The notes under the pieces: model-generated
Seen by the model: the letters and a program-made list of their open reading frames with translations, nothing else
What the model was told of the DNA's origin: nothing
Database searches by the model: none
Part shown: positions 1 through 14,300 of the stretch, in pieces
Position numbering within the stretch: position 1 is the first letter of the stretch
How the letters are laid out: each line of letters begins with the position of its first letter
Program-made: the position numbers and the translations under genes
Assembly: GCA_013365365.1 (NCBI GenBank)
Contig: JABVXU010000020.1
Span: 186,001 to 250,000, forward strand
Origin: Cruorifilaria tuberocauda
Taxonomy: Eukaryota; Nematoda; Chromadorea; Rhabditida; Onchocercidae
Direction: 5' to 3'
Length of the DNA stretch: 64,000 nucleotides

Positions 1-12
1 TCAATTCTTTCA

Positions 13-1691
<1,679 letters not shown>

Positions 1692-3880
1692 GTCCTTTTC
1701 CAGAAGTTTTTCGACAAAATTCTTAAATTTTCGTTTAGCTTTAGATCTGAAAAGATTATCATCGCGATGTTATTGAATAGTTTATGTAATAGATTTTCAA
1801 ATCTATTTCTATACTCATTATAAACTTCTATCTACTAATCAATTCCCATTAATTTGAATAAAAAATTACTACCCATCCATGCCTTCGTTATCAGGAGCGT
1901 CTACCTTAACCGATACAAATGCAAATAGTTATATCTACTTATGACATTCTAATGAGGTTTCGGTAGATAGATCAGTTTTACACGACAAGAAATGGATTAT
2001 ATATAAGGGCATTAATTATAATCTCATATATAACTTATCCTCCTCATCATCAATCATTTGATTCACCGATGATATTTGCTGAAGCTGAACAATCGACCGG
2101 GATAATGATACTATCATATATAACTTGAGTTTTCATACACGGTGGGGTAGATAAATATACAAATGGATAGATAAGTTATGCATGAAGGATAGATCAGTTT
2201 TGTATGATAGGTTAAGTTGTTTGTGGTAGATTTATATATGACAGTTGTTATTACCCTTACCTTCTTCCAAGTCTTTAGAATAACAAATATTTCTTTTGTA
2301 GAATGATTAACAAGATTAACTTTAATGATAAAAAGATTTCCTTAAATAGTCATTGGTTTGATGACTTCCAACTCTATAAACCAAAAATTGCTGATAATTA
2401 GTTCCAATGGAAGGAAAAAATTTTTTATCCAACCTAGAACACTTTTTGATTTTGTTTGATTTCTGTTCTAAACTTTTCTTCTATGTGAGTTTATGGTAAA
2501 ACTATTTTTGCAACAATAACAACAATTAATTATCAAGACCTTTATGATCACTTTGAGCAAGAATAAAAACAGATTGAAAATGTTTGGAATGTCGTTTCAT
2601 TTAACGAGGCTGTGATGCCATGCTTTCCTTTTTATGAGTTATGATTTTCTCTCTGAACTTTAGATAAAATAATGAAATGTATCATTCAATTGTTACTTCA
2701 ATACTCGAAACTGCAGAAAATCGCATTGGAAACAGTAAAGTCGTAGGAAATTGAATAAAAGTGAAATAAGCGATAAATGAACAATCAATTCACACGAAAA
2801 AATAAAATACAATTACATTCATTTAAATTTAATTGAGAAAAAATATTACTCTTTTTAGAGAGCATGGCAGGAAAGACACAGATTATTGGTAATTTCAGAA
2901 ATGTATACAACGAATAACAAATATACATATCATCCCGTACTTCGTCTCAACACATAATGTTTAATTATTTGATGAATTTACATTGCTAATAAGATAACAA
3001 ATAATTTCGCATATAATATTAAACATTATGTGCAAAAAGGTATGAAATCGAACACATACCATTTATTTATTTATTGAATCAATTCATTCACAAGTAATGT
3101 ATTATGAAAGTTACGAAAAAAAGAAAAAAGTTGAAATATACAATGACACAATCATCTGAGCAGCTAATATTTCTCTTATAGAATAAAAGAAATAATTTTG
3201 AAAATTCTCATAAAAGATGAAAAATCTTTGTAGCATTATTTGAAGATGCAACAATGCAATTTAGCATATATAATTTCAGAACGCTTAAATGAACTAATAT
3301 TTTTGTTCACGAAATGTTAAATAATCAACATTTAATTTGGAATTAAGAACAAATTTCGGAATGCAAACATCTAAAGTACATATTAAAATAAAAGTTATTT
3401 TTTCAAAATTTCAACTATTTTTTTTGAATAAGATTTAAAACGAAATATTTTAAAATTAGTATAAAGATATGTTGATTTACTTTATAGTATAATAGACACT
3501 TATAAAATAAAAACTAATTGGAAAGACAAAAAATGATTCATGCAACTTAGTTACATCATCATTCTTCCATTACATTAAATTTGAAAGCGGAAAAGAAAAG
3601 AAAATTCTGCAAAAATATAAACTTCTACAGACAGGTTTAAGAAATATTAAAAATTATTTAACATTTGGGAAACTAATAATCTAATCTTAAAAATAAGAGA
3701 TGCTTGTATAAGTTATCAACAAAATAAGAATGATAAGTGGAAAACTCTCTAAATTCTTATAAGAGTGCAGAAATTTTAAAACATTACTGTTCAAAATATC
3801 TTATGAATCTAAGAACTCAAATGTAACTTTTAATTTTTCCTTTAGCTTATATATGAATTTCAGTTTACAATTGTTTTTAC
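1692..3880. other. Intergenic, alpha-tubulin upstream / GalNAc-transferase downstream
   Basis: No gene recognised on either strand. The part next to the tubulin start (about 1960-2240) holds several short copies of a GATAGATCAGTTTT-like word and related GATAGAT repeats. The rest is very AT-rich. It should contain the tubulin promoter on the right of that gene and the 3' UTR of the GalNAc-transferase. Confidence 0.6.
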
Positions 3881-6800
3881 TCAACTAATATCTATTGACT
3901 GCGCAGCTAACGTTTCATTGAAGTACTGAAACCTCCATCGTTGTCGTTCATTCTTGTCATCACAAATTCTCATCACTAACATCTTATCATCATCGCTTAA
4001 TGTTAAACAGTTATGTGATACTGGATGATACAATCGACCAGTCTAAAAGAAAAATTAATATAAAATTGGAACCAGGCTGAGAGATAGTCTATACTTCTTT
4101 CGATATGTTCAGTTTGCATCAATTAAAGCAAAGTAAATCACAAGACTTCCTTTGTAAAGCTTAGTCATTTCAGCAAAACCGTTGAAAGTTCAAAATTTAG
4201 CAAAACCATTGAAAGTTGAAGAACAAGTGAATGCTTGAAAGAACAAGTGAATGCTTGAAACTTAAAATCATTTGAGATCATTTGAGTTATATTCTTCAAT
4301 CTGATAAAATTTAAATTCGAAAAATATGTGAAATTGACCTCATGATTGTATTTCCAAAGTTGATTGCCTTTGGAACCGTGACATTCATAAGTTACTGGTG
4401 AACCTCTACCCGTATAATCAATACAGTATTCATCACGTCGTATTTCACCATTCTTACTTAACATCCAAAACTAAAATGATAGCTATATGGAAGAAAAAAT
4501 TATTTAAAAAAAAATCATAGAATGAGAAAAGAGATAGGAGAAACGATAGATCAGTAACATTATAATGCTGCTATTAGTGAATTAATTAATTAATATTTCT
4601 TGTTCTTTCTTTTCATGAATCCAATATTTTTCTATCTGAAAGCTTTCAATTTTTTTTCAAATAAATTACCTGATTACCGCCCTGCAAATGACATGGATAT
4701 GGTATAACACTATCATTTACAGCATTTCGACCAACATCGTGATCCACGCAATACTTCCGATTGCCAAGATTACGAATCTTCAACAATTATATTTCACATT
4801 TCAAAACTAAGGTAAGAAATTTCATATTTTCTTTCGCAAAATTCAAATTTCACTTACAGATTGAATCTTAGGGGAAAATATATATAAATATTCTTATTAC
4901 TCGATGCTGTACATAGTGAGTACTTCAGTCATTGGCAAGAATAATTTGAGATTGTTAAATTCGTTGGTGACGAAAGTTATCGTATTAAAATAGTATTCTT
5001 ACTTCACCACTGGCAATTGCTTCCGTTGGTAGGAATAAATCTGGAAATATATTTTCCAAATACCATTGAAATGAATGACACTTCAAACGTTCTCGTAATT
5101 TCTTCCGTTCTGATACATCACCGAAATCGCCCTTAAATGATTTCATGTGATATTATTGTAAGCTATTAAGCATTTCCATAACTTGCTCGATTAGTGCTAG
5201 GAATTATTTCATTCATTTCTTTCCGTAAGAAATCTCTATTTTCTGATATCATTTAGAAGTAAGCGAAACATTTGATCAATGGTAGAAATGATAATTCATC
5301 TGTGAAACTCGAAAAAGCATCAAGCATTTCATATTTTTTTATTTTGCCTGCAAACAATTTAGCAAAAGAATACCAGCTTATGATTGATCCGACTGTAATA
5401 AATTTCTTTGTAGTCATCTAACCAGACCTTAAAACGAAATTTTAGGTTTAAAAATTCGAATTAATCGCAAAAAATCACTTTTATTTATTGGGAAAAAAAT
5501 AAATAAATTCTTTTTTGACAAATGTCCTACAGTTTATTAGAAAACAAAAAGATTTCTGTTTGACATTCGTTGTTTGACATTATGACATTCATTATGCTCA
5601 AGTAAATTAAATGAAAAAATTTTCAAATTATAGCATAAATCCGAGCTTTTAAAGTGCCATACATTAACTTCATAACTTTCACTTAAACTAGAAAGTACCT
5701 CAGCTAATCGTATATTATTCCTTTGTAATACATTAACACCACTTCTCCATTTATAAGGTGATTTTTTACGAAAAATATGGCCAACATGACTGCACGGTAC
5801 CACTTCCAGTCGACCTCCACACATCCAAATCTTGAAAAATGAGTTATTGAAACTTTCAAATACCATTTACTTTTACACTGTTTGAAATTTCCGATTCTCA
5901 AAATTTCCGGTCGCTTGGTCAGCATAAAATTAAGAAAAAAGTGATTTGAATTAGTATTAAGAAATTTTTGTGAAAAAAATTCCTTCACTTTGAACGATAT
6001 TTCGAGATTTTCACCGCCCCATATATCAAAACCAGGATCATAACCGCCAAGTTTTTCAAAATAAGCTCGATCAATGGAAAATAATCCACCAGCCATTGTT
6101 GGTGACCTAAAAATTTGCAATTTCTTGACAGTTTTGTGATGAAAGGATGATTGTAGTACCAGGCATAAGATTAAGAGAATCTTAAAGTAATAAAAATAAC
6201 TAACGGTATGGGATCAATCCTTGACTTCATAGCTTGATAATCACGATCTGGCAATATATGCCAATTAAAAACAAGGCCCCAATTAAACCCTCCGACACTT
6301 AACCGACGATGACTTGATAAATGATATTGCAATGTTTCCAAATCAATTGTATCAATTACAGGTGTTACTACATTTGTAGAATTTTGAGCTATTCGATCTA
6401 AAAGCGGTTCAAGCCATCCTGAAATACTTAACAATATGCAGAAATCAAAAATTTTATAAGAAATCAAGAAAATATTTGTTGATTCAAATAATTAAATAAT
6501 ATAGCTAAATTTCGATTCGGTCACCTCTTATCTCAAAATTATCACTTCAAAAAAGGACTGAAATTTACTATTCATGCATTCGCAGTGTGAATCCAAATAA
6601 GTCAATACTTCGCCGGTCGCAACTGAAGCACCTCTGAGCCGAGCACGGATCAAACCCATTCGATTTTCTAATCTTATTATTCGAACTTTGCCAAACTGAC
6701 TCATATAATCCTCCAGTGGTTTCTGGAAATTAATAAAAAATAGTACTTCATTCGGTTTCCATTTCTTTAGACAATCAGTAATCCAAAATCATAACACTCT

Positions 6801-9095
6801 TCTAAAGTCATCAAGAATTTTTGAAGAAAATCAAAATTTATATATTATATAAAAATTTCAGCATTTTGATATTTCTTAATCACTTGTATTTTAAGTAATA
6901 AGAATTTAGCTACTCATATTTTGCGTAACTTAGTTGCCAATCATACTTATTTCAAAAGTGTAAGTGATAAGAATTTATTAACAAATTTATAAAATAGCCA
7001 AATTACGAATTGTATTTTCTCATATCACCTTTAGGTGCTCCAAGTCGGAGAAATCATCGACTAGGATAATTTCTTTAAGAAGATGAACAGGTGTTCTTTC
7101 CAATACGCTATGTACTGTACGTAAAAGTACTGACCAGGCTTCATTGTGGAAACAAATGATCACCGATGTATCCGGTAAATCATTTCGATAAGATGCCTTA
7201 CGACACCTGAAATTCAAAAAATTTTGTTTTCGGTAAGCTTGTAAAACTTTCACAAAAGTAAAATTTCAGAAACTGTTGAATTATAAAATTTTGAACAATT
7301 CAAAAGTTTTCTAAGACTCAAATAGAATAATCATTTATCAGAATTGTTAATTGTTAAGTTTTTTAAGTTCTCGAAAGAATGAATATTATTGTAAAAAAGT
7401 TGTCACTGATTTTAATCGTATGAATGTAATAATTTTTTGAATCGTCATTGTTATTTTTCATCATCAAGATGAGTTTATTTTAGAGGATTCATCAGAAATA
7501 TTTCAAATGACTTTTCTTCGTACTCTTTTACTTATCAAACAATATGAAATTCAGATGTTACAAAGAAAGAACGAATGGAACAATTGAATTTCGAAAGAAA
7601 TTCAATGGAAAAACCTGAAATGTATGGAAAAGAACTTGTCATGCTATGCACTTTTCAGTTGACAATGAATAAAATATTTTAATAAAAAAAAACTTTTTTT
7701 CACCAATATTTCCTTGAATACTCCGTAATTAAACTAACAGTTCGTCGGTATTATTCGGAAGTGATCGATGTATAGAAATCATATTCGATACATATTCATT
7801 AAAAGAATTTCGCTTAAATCCTTCATCAAATATCCTCCGTTCTTTTGGTGATAATTTCTGCAAAATGATATCAAAAATGATGTTAAATTTAATTTATGCT
7901 ATTTTATCTATGAATATGTAATTAAATGTTAAGAAAAAAGTGAAAAATATATCAGAAGGAATTTTCAATAAAAGTTGAAAAAAGAGTTGAAATGCTAATT
8001 TAAAAAGTATTTTTTCTTTCAATTCAGTTAAAATACTTTTTTGTCAATTTTCACGCCAGCGCCAAATTCACCAGGTTGATTTGGATCATCTTGTTTATAA
8101 ATTGGACTACCTTCCATATAAACAAAACGTTTTGGTTGCGGAATATTAGGCTGCAAATAAAAATTCGAAAATTTTTTCGTTAAATATAAGTTTTTACAAC
8201 TTATAATGATTGTTTATAATTAGAATGTTGTGCAAAATTTGGTAAAATTCTCCTAAATCAAAAGATACAAAGCATTTTCTTACCTTCTCCAATCCATCGT
8301 TATCTTCTCCAACGATTTCAATTTCTTGCTCGGATTTCTTCAACTTTTCCCCCTTCATCGATTGCCCATAAGTTGGAAGAAGTTGTAAATTTTCATTTCT
8401 ACTATTGTTATTGCTGTTAATTTCTTGTTGTTTGAAATCATCAGTTACGGAATGACCTTCTCTTTGTAACTGTAACTGTCGACCAACCGGTTCCCTCAAC
8501 AGTAACCCGCGTCCTCGTGCATCACTGCCCTATGTTGAAAAATTACAAGTGAAATTTGTTCATTTCAGTGGCACTTATCACTAAGGCAAATAGCCAACTA
8601 CGAATTTTCAAATATCACTGCAAACAATTTCACTTCCACAATTAACTGGACCATTAATGTGATGATTTACTTCGTTTAAAAGTTCGCTTGGCTGATTTCC
8701 CATACCTTTCCCAATTAAAATTTTTAAACGATTCTCTTTGCCCTGCCAATCTTCTTCAATTGCTTGAGAAAATACTTTTGAATGAAATTATTTAACTCTG
8801 TCTTAATTTGCGTTTGTTAAATGATAAAAAAGCCATTAAGATGATTAATAAGTGATAAGATATTGCAGTGAAAAATGATATAACTTACGATATTTTGATT
8901 GGAAAGTGAGAACAGTGTTGTGATAATCCAATAAGCTCCAATTAAGGATAAAATATTAAGAAGAATATTACGTCTTTGGGTAGGACGTATGTAAAACATT
9001 CGATGGATCGATGAAATGGGTGATTGAAATAATGAACTTTGTGAGGACATACCCAATGAACGTTTCAATGTCATTTGATCGAAAAAAATTGACAA
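3881..9095 (-). CDS. Polypeptide N-acetylgalactosaminyltransferase (GT27, mucin-type O-glycosylation)
   Basis: Golgi type II membrane enzyme that transfers GalNAc from UDP-GalNAc to Ser/Thr of proteins. There are fourteen exons, all in phase: 8889-9095, 8284-8529, 8037-8150, 7739-7857, 7029-7206, 6569-6722, 6205-6418, 5989-6106, 5699-5830, 5374-5427, 5003-5131, 4670-4777, 4339-4470 and 3881-4042, giving 688 residues. A hydrophobic anchor lies at about residues 44-64, followed by a polar stem. The catalytic domain shows [26 protein letters not shown], the metal-binding DSHCE and the [17 protein letters not shown] motif. The C-terminal ricin-type lectin domain (about residues 556-688) has three repeats with QFW, QLW and QRW. 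The start could also be the second Met at 9074. Fixing the GALNT subtype would need a tree; the C. elegans counterparts are the gly genes. Confidence 0.95.
4173..4289. repeat. Cluster of short tandem duplications inside a GalNAc-transferase intron
   Basis: Positions 4221-4240 and 4241-4260 are identical 20-bp copies (GAACAAGTGAATGCTTGAAA). Just before them AGCAAAACC(G/A)TTGAAAGTT occurs twice, and just after them ATCATTTGAG occurs twice. All three lie in the intron between the last two exons (4043-4338), so they do not touch the protein. Confidence 0.9.
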
Positions 9096-9831
9096 AAAGT
9101 TTTTTTTCTTTCTATAGGTAAAGAAAGGATGAAAGACTAAATAGGCAACGTAAATTATTCCCCGTGAATTCCTGACAAGAAAGAAATTCCTTTCTTTTAC
9201 AGTTTTTTCCGCTCCAATCCGGTGATCACTTCCTGTAACAAAAAAATAGAAAAAAAAGTGTCATTTCCATTTTCCGTAAGTTCTACAGAATATTTTTTCC
9301 TATAATTCGACAAGAATAATGAAAGAGAATATACGAAAGGAAGGATGGAAAGAATGAGAAAGCAGTAATGGAGAAGGTCTAAATTATATAAAAATTTCAA
9401 AAAAAAACAAATTTGGTAAGCAAACATTGGAATCGTTTCTTCACAATAGAAAGATGAATAGAAGTGAACGTCGAAAATTTTCCTTTTTTTGTCATTAATT
9501 TTAGAGAAAGTATACAAGTTGCATATTTTTATTTTCAGTTTTTCTCTATAAATATTTCAAATCGAAGGAAAAACTAATAGAATTTCCATATGTAAGAAAT
9601 GTATTAAGGTGTTACACTTTCTGTGTTAATACTTTGACGCAATCATAAAAAGTATCAATGACACAAAGAATAGAAACTAATCATTATGATAAGAAACCCG
9701 CTTCATCCCATATTCATCTATTTACTATTTTATTCATCACTTAATCAATTACCTATTGATCTGGAACAGCTTAATTTTTCGAATAATGATGAAACTCTTT
9801 CGATCCTAATAAAATTTCTCAGTGCATAACC

Positions 9832-10334
9832 ATGTTTAAATTGGAGAAATGTTCATCAAAACTTTGTGAATTCCTAACCTTTCAAGAGATTGAATTCCTA
9901 AAGAAAAAACATGAATGGGTGTTTTCAGTACGACGATTCTGCCCCGTATTATTCTAAGGGAAACTCGCTTCGCTGTTTCCGGTTACAGCAATAAATCTGA
10001 AAATAATTAAAATGATTGTAAAATTGATTTTCAATATTTTATAAGAATCAATAGCAGTTAATCGAGAATCTTCAAAAAAGTTTCTCATTTGCAAATTCAT
10101 GAAAATTTTGGGTCATCAATGAATCATCAATCAATCTAGTTATACCACCTTACTCAATTAGTAATTATGTAAGAAGAATTATTGTTATCAGACTTCCTCC
10201 TGAAAAGTGAATCCAATGATTACTGGGACTTACCATTCAGCCCTCAATCTTTCACATTTCAGGAAGATTTCATCGGATTTAAATATATTAAAACTTTGAA
10301 TTATCTATCGATAGGAGCCAAGAAAAGAATTTAA
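9832..10334 (+). CDS. Candidate two-exon microprotein, unidentified
   Basis: I do not recognise this. An ATG at 9832 lies 8 nt after a good acceptor (AAATTTCTCAG), the arrangement expected of a trans-spliced nematode mRNA. Exon 9832-9927 ends at a TCA|GTACGA donor, and 10263-10334 follows a CACATTTCAG acceptor; they join in phase 0. The product would be 55 residues, starting MFKLEKCSSKLCEFLTF and ending LSIGAKKRI. It is lysine-rich with two N-terminal cysteines and has no signal peptide. Without splicing the first exon still reads 41 codons to a stop at 9957. Codon use looks more like the real exons than the surrounding DNA, but a chance ORF of this size is quite possible. Confidence 0.25.
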
Positions 10335-10703
10335 GGAAGCCTGAGGATAGATGTCAATTTTTTGGCAAATTTTAAAAATCACAGCGACTTGAAAATAGTT
10401 ACTTCAGCGATATATCTCAAAGTAAGCCTTTTCATTTGCTATAATTGAGTTGACAATAAATGAGTGATTAATTGTGAGAGAAGTGTGATGAAACAAATTT
10501 CATGCTAAATGAAGAAGGAATGAAGCATTTCTAATGGCAAAATCGAATTAATATTTGAATAGATTCATTCCTTAGACTATTTTGAAATACTTTTCCATTA
10601 ATCTATGAAGACCTCACTCTTTATTCGACAGCCAAATTATTTCATTCCATCACCTCTCACAGTGAATAATAAACTTCCTACGATGCGATGAATGATTAGA
10701 CTT

Positions 10704-11398
10704 ATGAAAACTTTTACTGTTAAATTTCCATCAAGGAAGAAAATTTTACGAAATAAATGGAAGAGTACTGATTGCATCGAAAGAAATATGCATGATGAGT
10801 CAGCACATAACGAAGAAATCTAATTTCAAAAACAAGCACTTCCAGTATTCGCGGGAGCGCGCAATGAATCGATAAAATATCACCTTTTACCTTTATGTAT
10901 ATTAGTTTGGCATAAGAATCCACATGAATTCTTTCTTCAAATATTATTCAGAATCAGAACTTTATTTCAAAGAATCATATTGAATTAAAAACTTTTTTCC
11001 AAGAAGGTAGTAGAACAGGCACTGCAAGCAGAGAAAGCACCTTTGGCTACTATTGAAATTTGGACAGAAAACTGAAAAATAATTTCAGTAATTTTGTCTT
11101 AGAAAATTTGATCATTTCATTATTAAAAGTGATATTTTGTTGTACAATTTGTTTAAAACATTTTGATAATTAATATTTGTTGTTAATTGCATTTTTGTCA
11201 TTAGTTATCTCAAATACTCAATCGAAAGTTTACTCTCGATCGTCTATCCTCCGAACAATACTGCATTTAAGATCTTCTACATTCCTTCTGATGAACGCAA
11301 AAAACCAAAATATATGCGATGCTTATTGCAAAGCCAAGCCATGTGAAGGAAGCTGGCACTTCGGAATAGCATATGAAGAATGGATAGACAAAATATAA
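10704..11398 (+). pseudogene. Broken coding-like fragments, unidentified
   Basis: Three stretches on the plus strand read like protein but do not form an intact gene. At 10704-10823, 39 codons from an ATG (MKTFTVKFPSRKKILRNK...) end in TAA, and the same frame then continues open for 54 codons to 10988 (QALPVFAGARNESIKYHL...). At 11004-11075 an acceptor-like AAG precedes KVVEQALQAEKAPLATIEIW. At about 11280-11398 a frame ends NICDAYCKAKPCEGSWHF... The first part is locally richer in GC than its flanks. The minus strand is also open over 10720-10923, so the coding strand is not certain. It could be a decayed gene or chance. Confidence 0.2.
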
Positions 11399-14300
11399 CT
11401 ATATAGCTATAATGCATCATTTATTAAAATACATATTGGAAATAGGTGAGTAATGGAAGACGGAAAACCATTTTTTTCAGCGTATCGCACTGGAAGAAAC
11501 AAATGTAAAGTAAGAAAACTTTCGATAGAATTCGAAATATGTAATAAGTTTGATAAGAAATCTGAAGATGTAGAGAGATATTGCACGCTATGTAAGTAAC
11601 TAAATTGATTTTAAAAAGAAGTTTGAAAGTACATAAAATGTGAAATAAAAAAGAAAGTAAATTTAAATTTTGAAAGAAGAAAAATATATGTAAGATGAAT
11701 TATATGCATAAAGATCACATTTAAGAGAAGAAAAAATTTCTTTCACGAGAATTTATGGCGAAAAATCGTCATAGTGACCTGAGAGCAACATATGACACGA
11801 ATATGGAAAGCATTCTCTCTGTAAAATACCTTTCATTTCATTGAAACGAAATTAATTACTGAAGGAATATAACAATCGTTGAATAGAAAGGTAGGAGTGA
11901 TAATTTCTGTTAACTGACAAAGTAATCTTCAAACTTCCATCTCGTAATTTCCACTTTTTTGTAACTTTCATATGTCTTTTTAATAACTATAAACATAAGG
12001 TGCAATCAAATGAAAAAAAAATGTATCGGAATAGTTATAGGGTAAAAGAAGTCAACATATAATGAAATAACTGCAATTAAATGACGACTCAATTTGTATA
12101 AGTAATCAGGATTGCATGAAAGTCACAAGTAAGATTATGATAGAGATTATAACTATGAATAACTTAGTTTATAAATAACAGCACATATTATAATAGCAAA
12201 TATTAGTAAAACAAGGATGATTTTAGAACAAATATATTTGGAAGATAGTGAATTGAGAAAATCTTTTGCTAGCATCGAATAATCGGAGAAACTGATAGAT
12301 GTATTTATCTATTAAGCGTTGTTTGTCGCCCTCTTGTTGACATCAATGTGTCTCTCTTAGCTTACATCTTTGGATTCCTTTTAAGTGATGTCAATGACTT
12401 ATTTTTGTTGACATTAGCAGTGAATAATTTCATTCATTCATCTCTTCCTATTTCTAAAATAATTTAAAAAAAACTTATGTGAAAATTGATAGAAATCATT
12501 TAGTAAATATCTTCCGGAATGATATAAATCGGATAATGCCATTAGAGAGATTCGGTGACCGTATTTAATTCACATCTAACGGATATATTGATTATTCGTT
12601 TAGCCACCAATTACCACTTGCAGTTTTTCTCGTACACCTGAAACTGCCAAAAATGTACTTTATGATAATAGAAATTACTTCTTCATGCTTTAGCAAGAGA
12701 TTTCGGAAAATTATAAACAAAGATAATAATATTGGAAACTTTTAATAAATAGAATGAAATGAGTAATTGATAGGAGTCAAATTGTCTTCGAACTTTCTTA
12801 ATTTCTGCTTCCACCTTTTAACATAAAGGAAAAATTTTTTAATTTTCAAAAAAATTCCCTTAAAAATTCAAGTAAAAAATATTTAGAAGGTCGATTTCAC
12901 ATGAATTACTCATTTCTGAAATAAAACTGAAATTCTGCTTTGAATCCGATACGTTCACTTCTTACTTATTGATCTACTCTGAATTATTTTTATAGTTTTT
13001 TAGTATAAGTGAGTTATCGTATGAATGGTCAGTAGAACAAAGTTCCGTACTAAAAGTTGCATTTTCGAAGTAACGGGAAAGAAAAAAATCCATTCTTTGT
13101 TAATTATTTTTCAAAATGGAAACCCTTTCGAACGAAAAGATACTTGTTAGTCAAAAAAGAGATAAAATAAAAGCAAAAAATGATTTCTTACCGATGGAAA
13201 GTCAAGAAATGTGGATAAAAGATCTGTAAGCATTCGATGGATTAGATTCAACTGACCACATCCTAGCAACAACGAAAAAGTTTCAAACAATTATTGGTAA
13301 CACAAGGTGTTTCCAAGGTTACTCAGGGCATTTCCATCTTCCATTCACTTTCATCAGAGAAGATGCATTCAGCTATTTCAATAAATAATCCCTCCTTTTA
13401 TAAAATAGAAAATTAGAAAGGGAAATGTACACGGTTAAAAAATTATTATGAAAAATAACCATTTTTTAAATGCATTTTCATCAGTTGGTGTATCAATTCT
13501 GCCTTAAAGAACTTTCCAAACTGAATCAAACTTTTCATATTTTGCTAAAGAATCCTTTCATTCCTCTTCTGTATATGAACGACCTTGTGAATCAATTACT
13601 GGCTTCAGTTTATTCATTTTAATTGACTTATTACAAAATTTTCCAGTTTTATTAAATAAAGTTTATTTTGTTGAAAAGTTTATTTTGTTTATTACTTATT
13701 ATAATTTTAAATTCTGCCAATGTTAGACAAATCGCAATGTTCAGGATTGAAGAGAAGATTATTTTATAAAAAAAAATGATATCAGAAAAATCCCTGCTAT
13801 CTGTCAAGATTACCGAATTAGAAGTAGAAATTGTGTTAATTCATATTTTCAAGCATAATTTTAACTCATTTTTTCCCAGCTATTGAATTAATCTTAAATT
13901 TTCATCAAAAAAATAAATTAGCAAAAGAGCATCACAATGATGATCAGATCGATAAAGGTGAGCTGTGACGATATGATTTTTATGAAGTGTTATTCTTCTG
14001 CTTTATAGATAAAAAAACTTTCCAGATTCGATTATAAGCAAAAAAGATAATGAAAGATTGAAAAAAGTTGAAAAGATACGATAGATCTCTCATCCAATAA
14101 TTGGAGTTAAAATTACAAATACTAGCTTTCTTACAATATTATGAATGTCTGAGAAATGCCATAAAAATCCTTGATTCAATCATTTTTTTCCTTTTTTCTG
14201 TCGAAATACTTATCTGTTTCATTTTTCCGAATGATAAATGAAAGATATTGGGAGAAAGATAAAAAAGTAATAAGATCAATTTATAGCGGTAATCCATTAA

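Noticed and set aside
9197..9517. 106-codon minus-strand ORF upstream of the GalNAc-transferase
   Set aside because: Phe/Leu-rich, typical of AT-rich chance ORFs; at most it overlaps 5' UTR.
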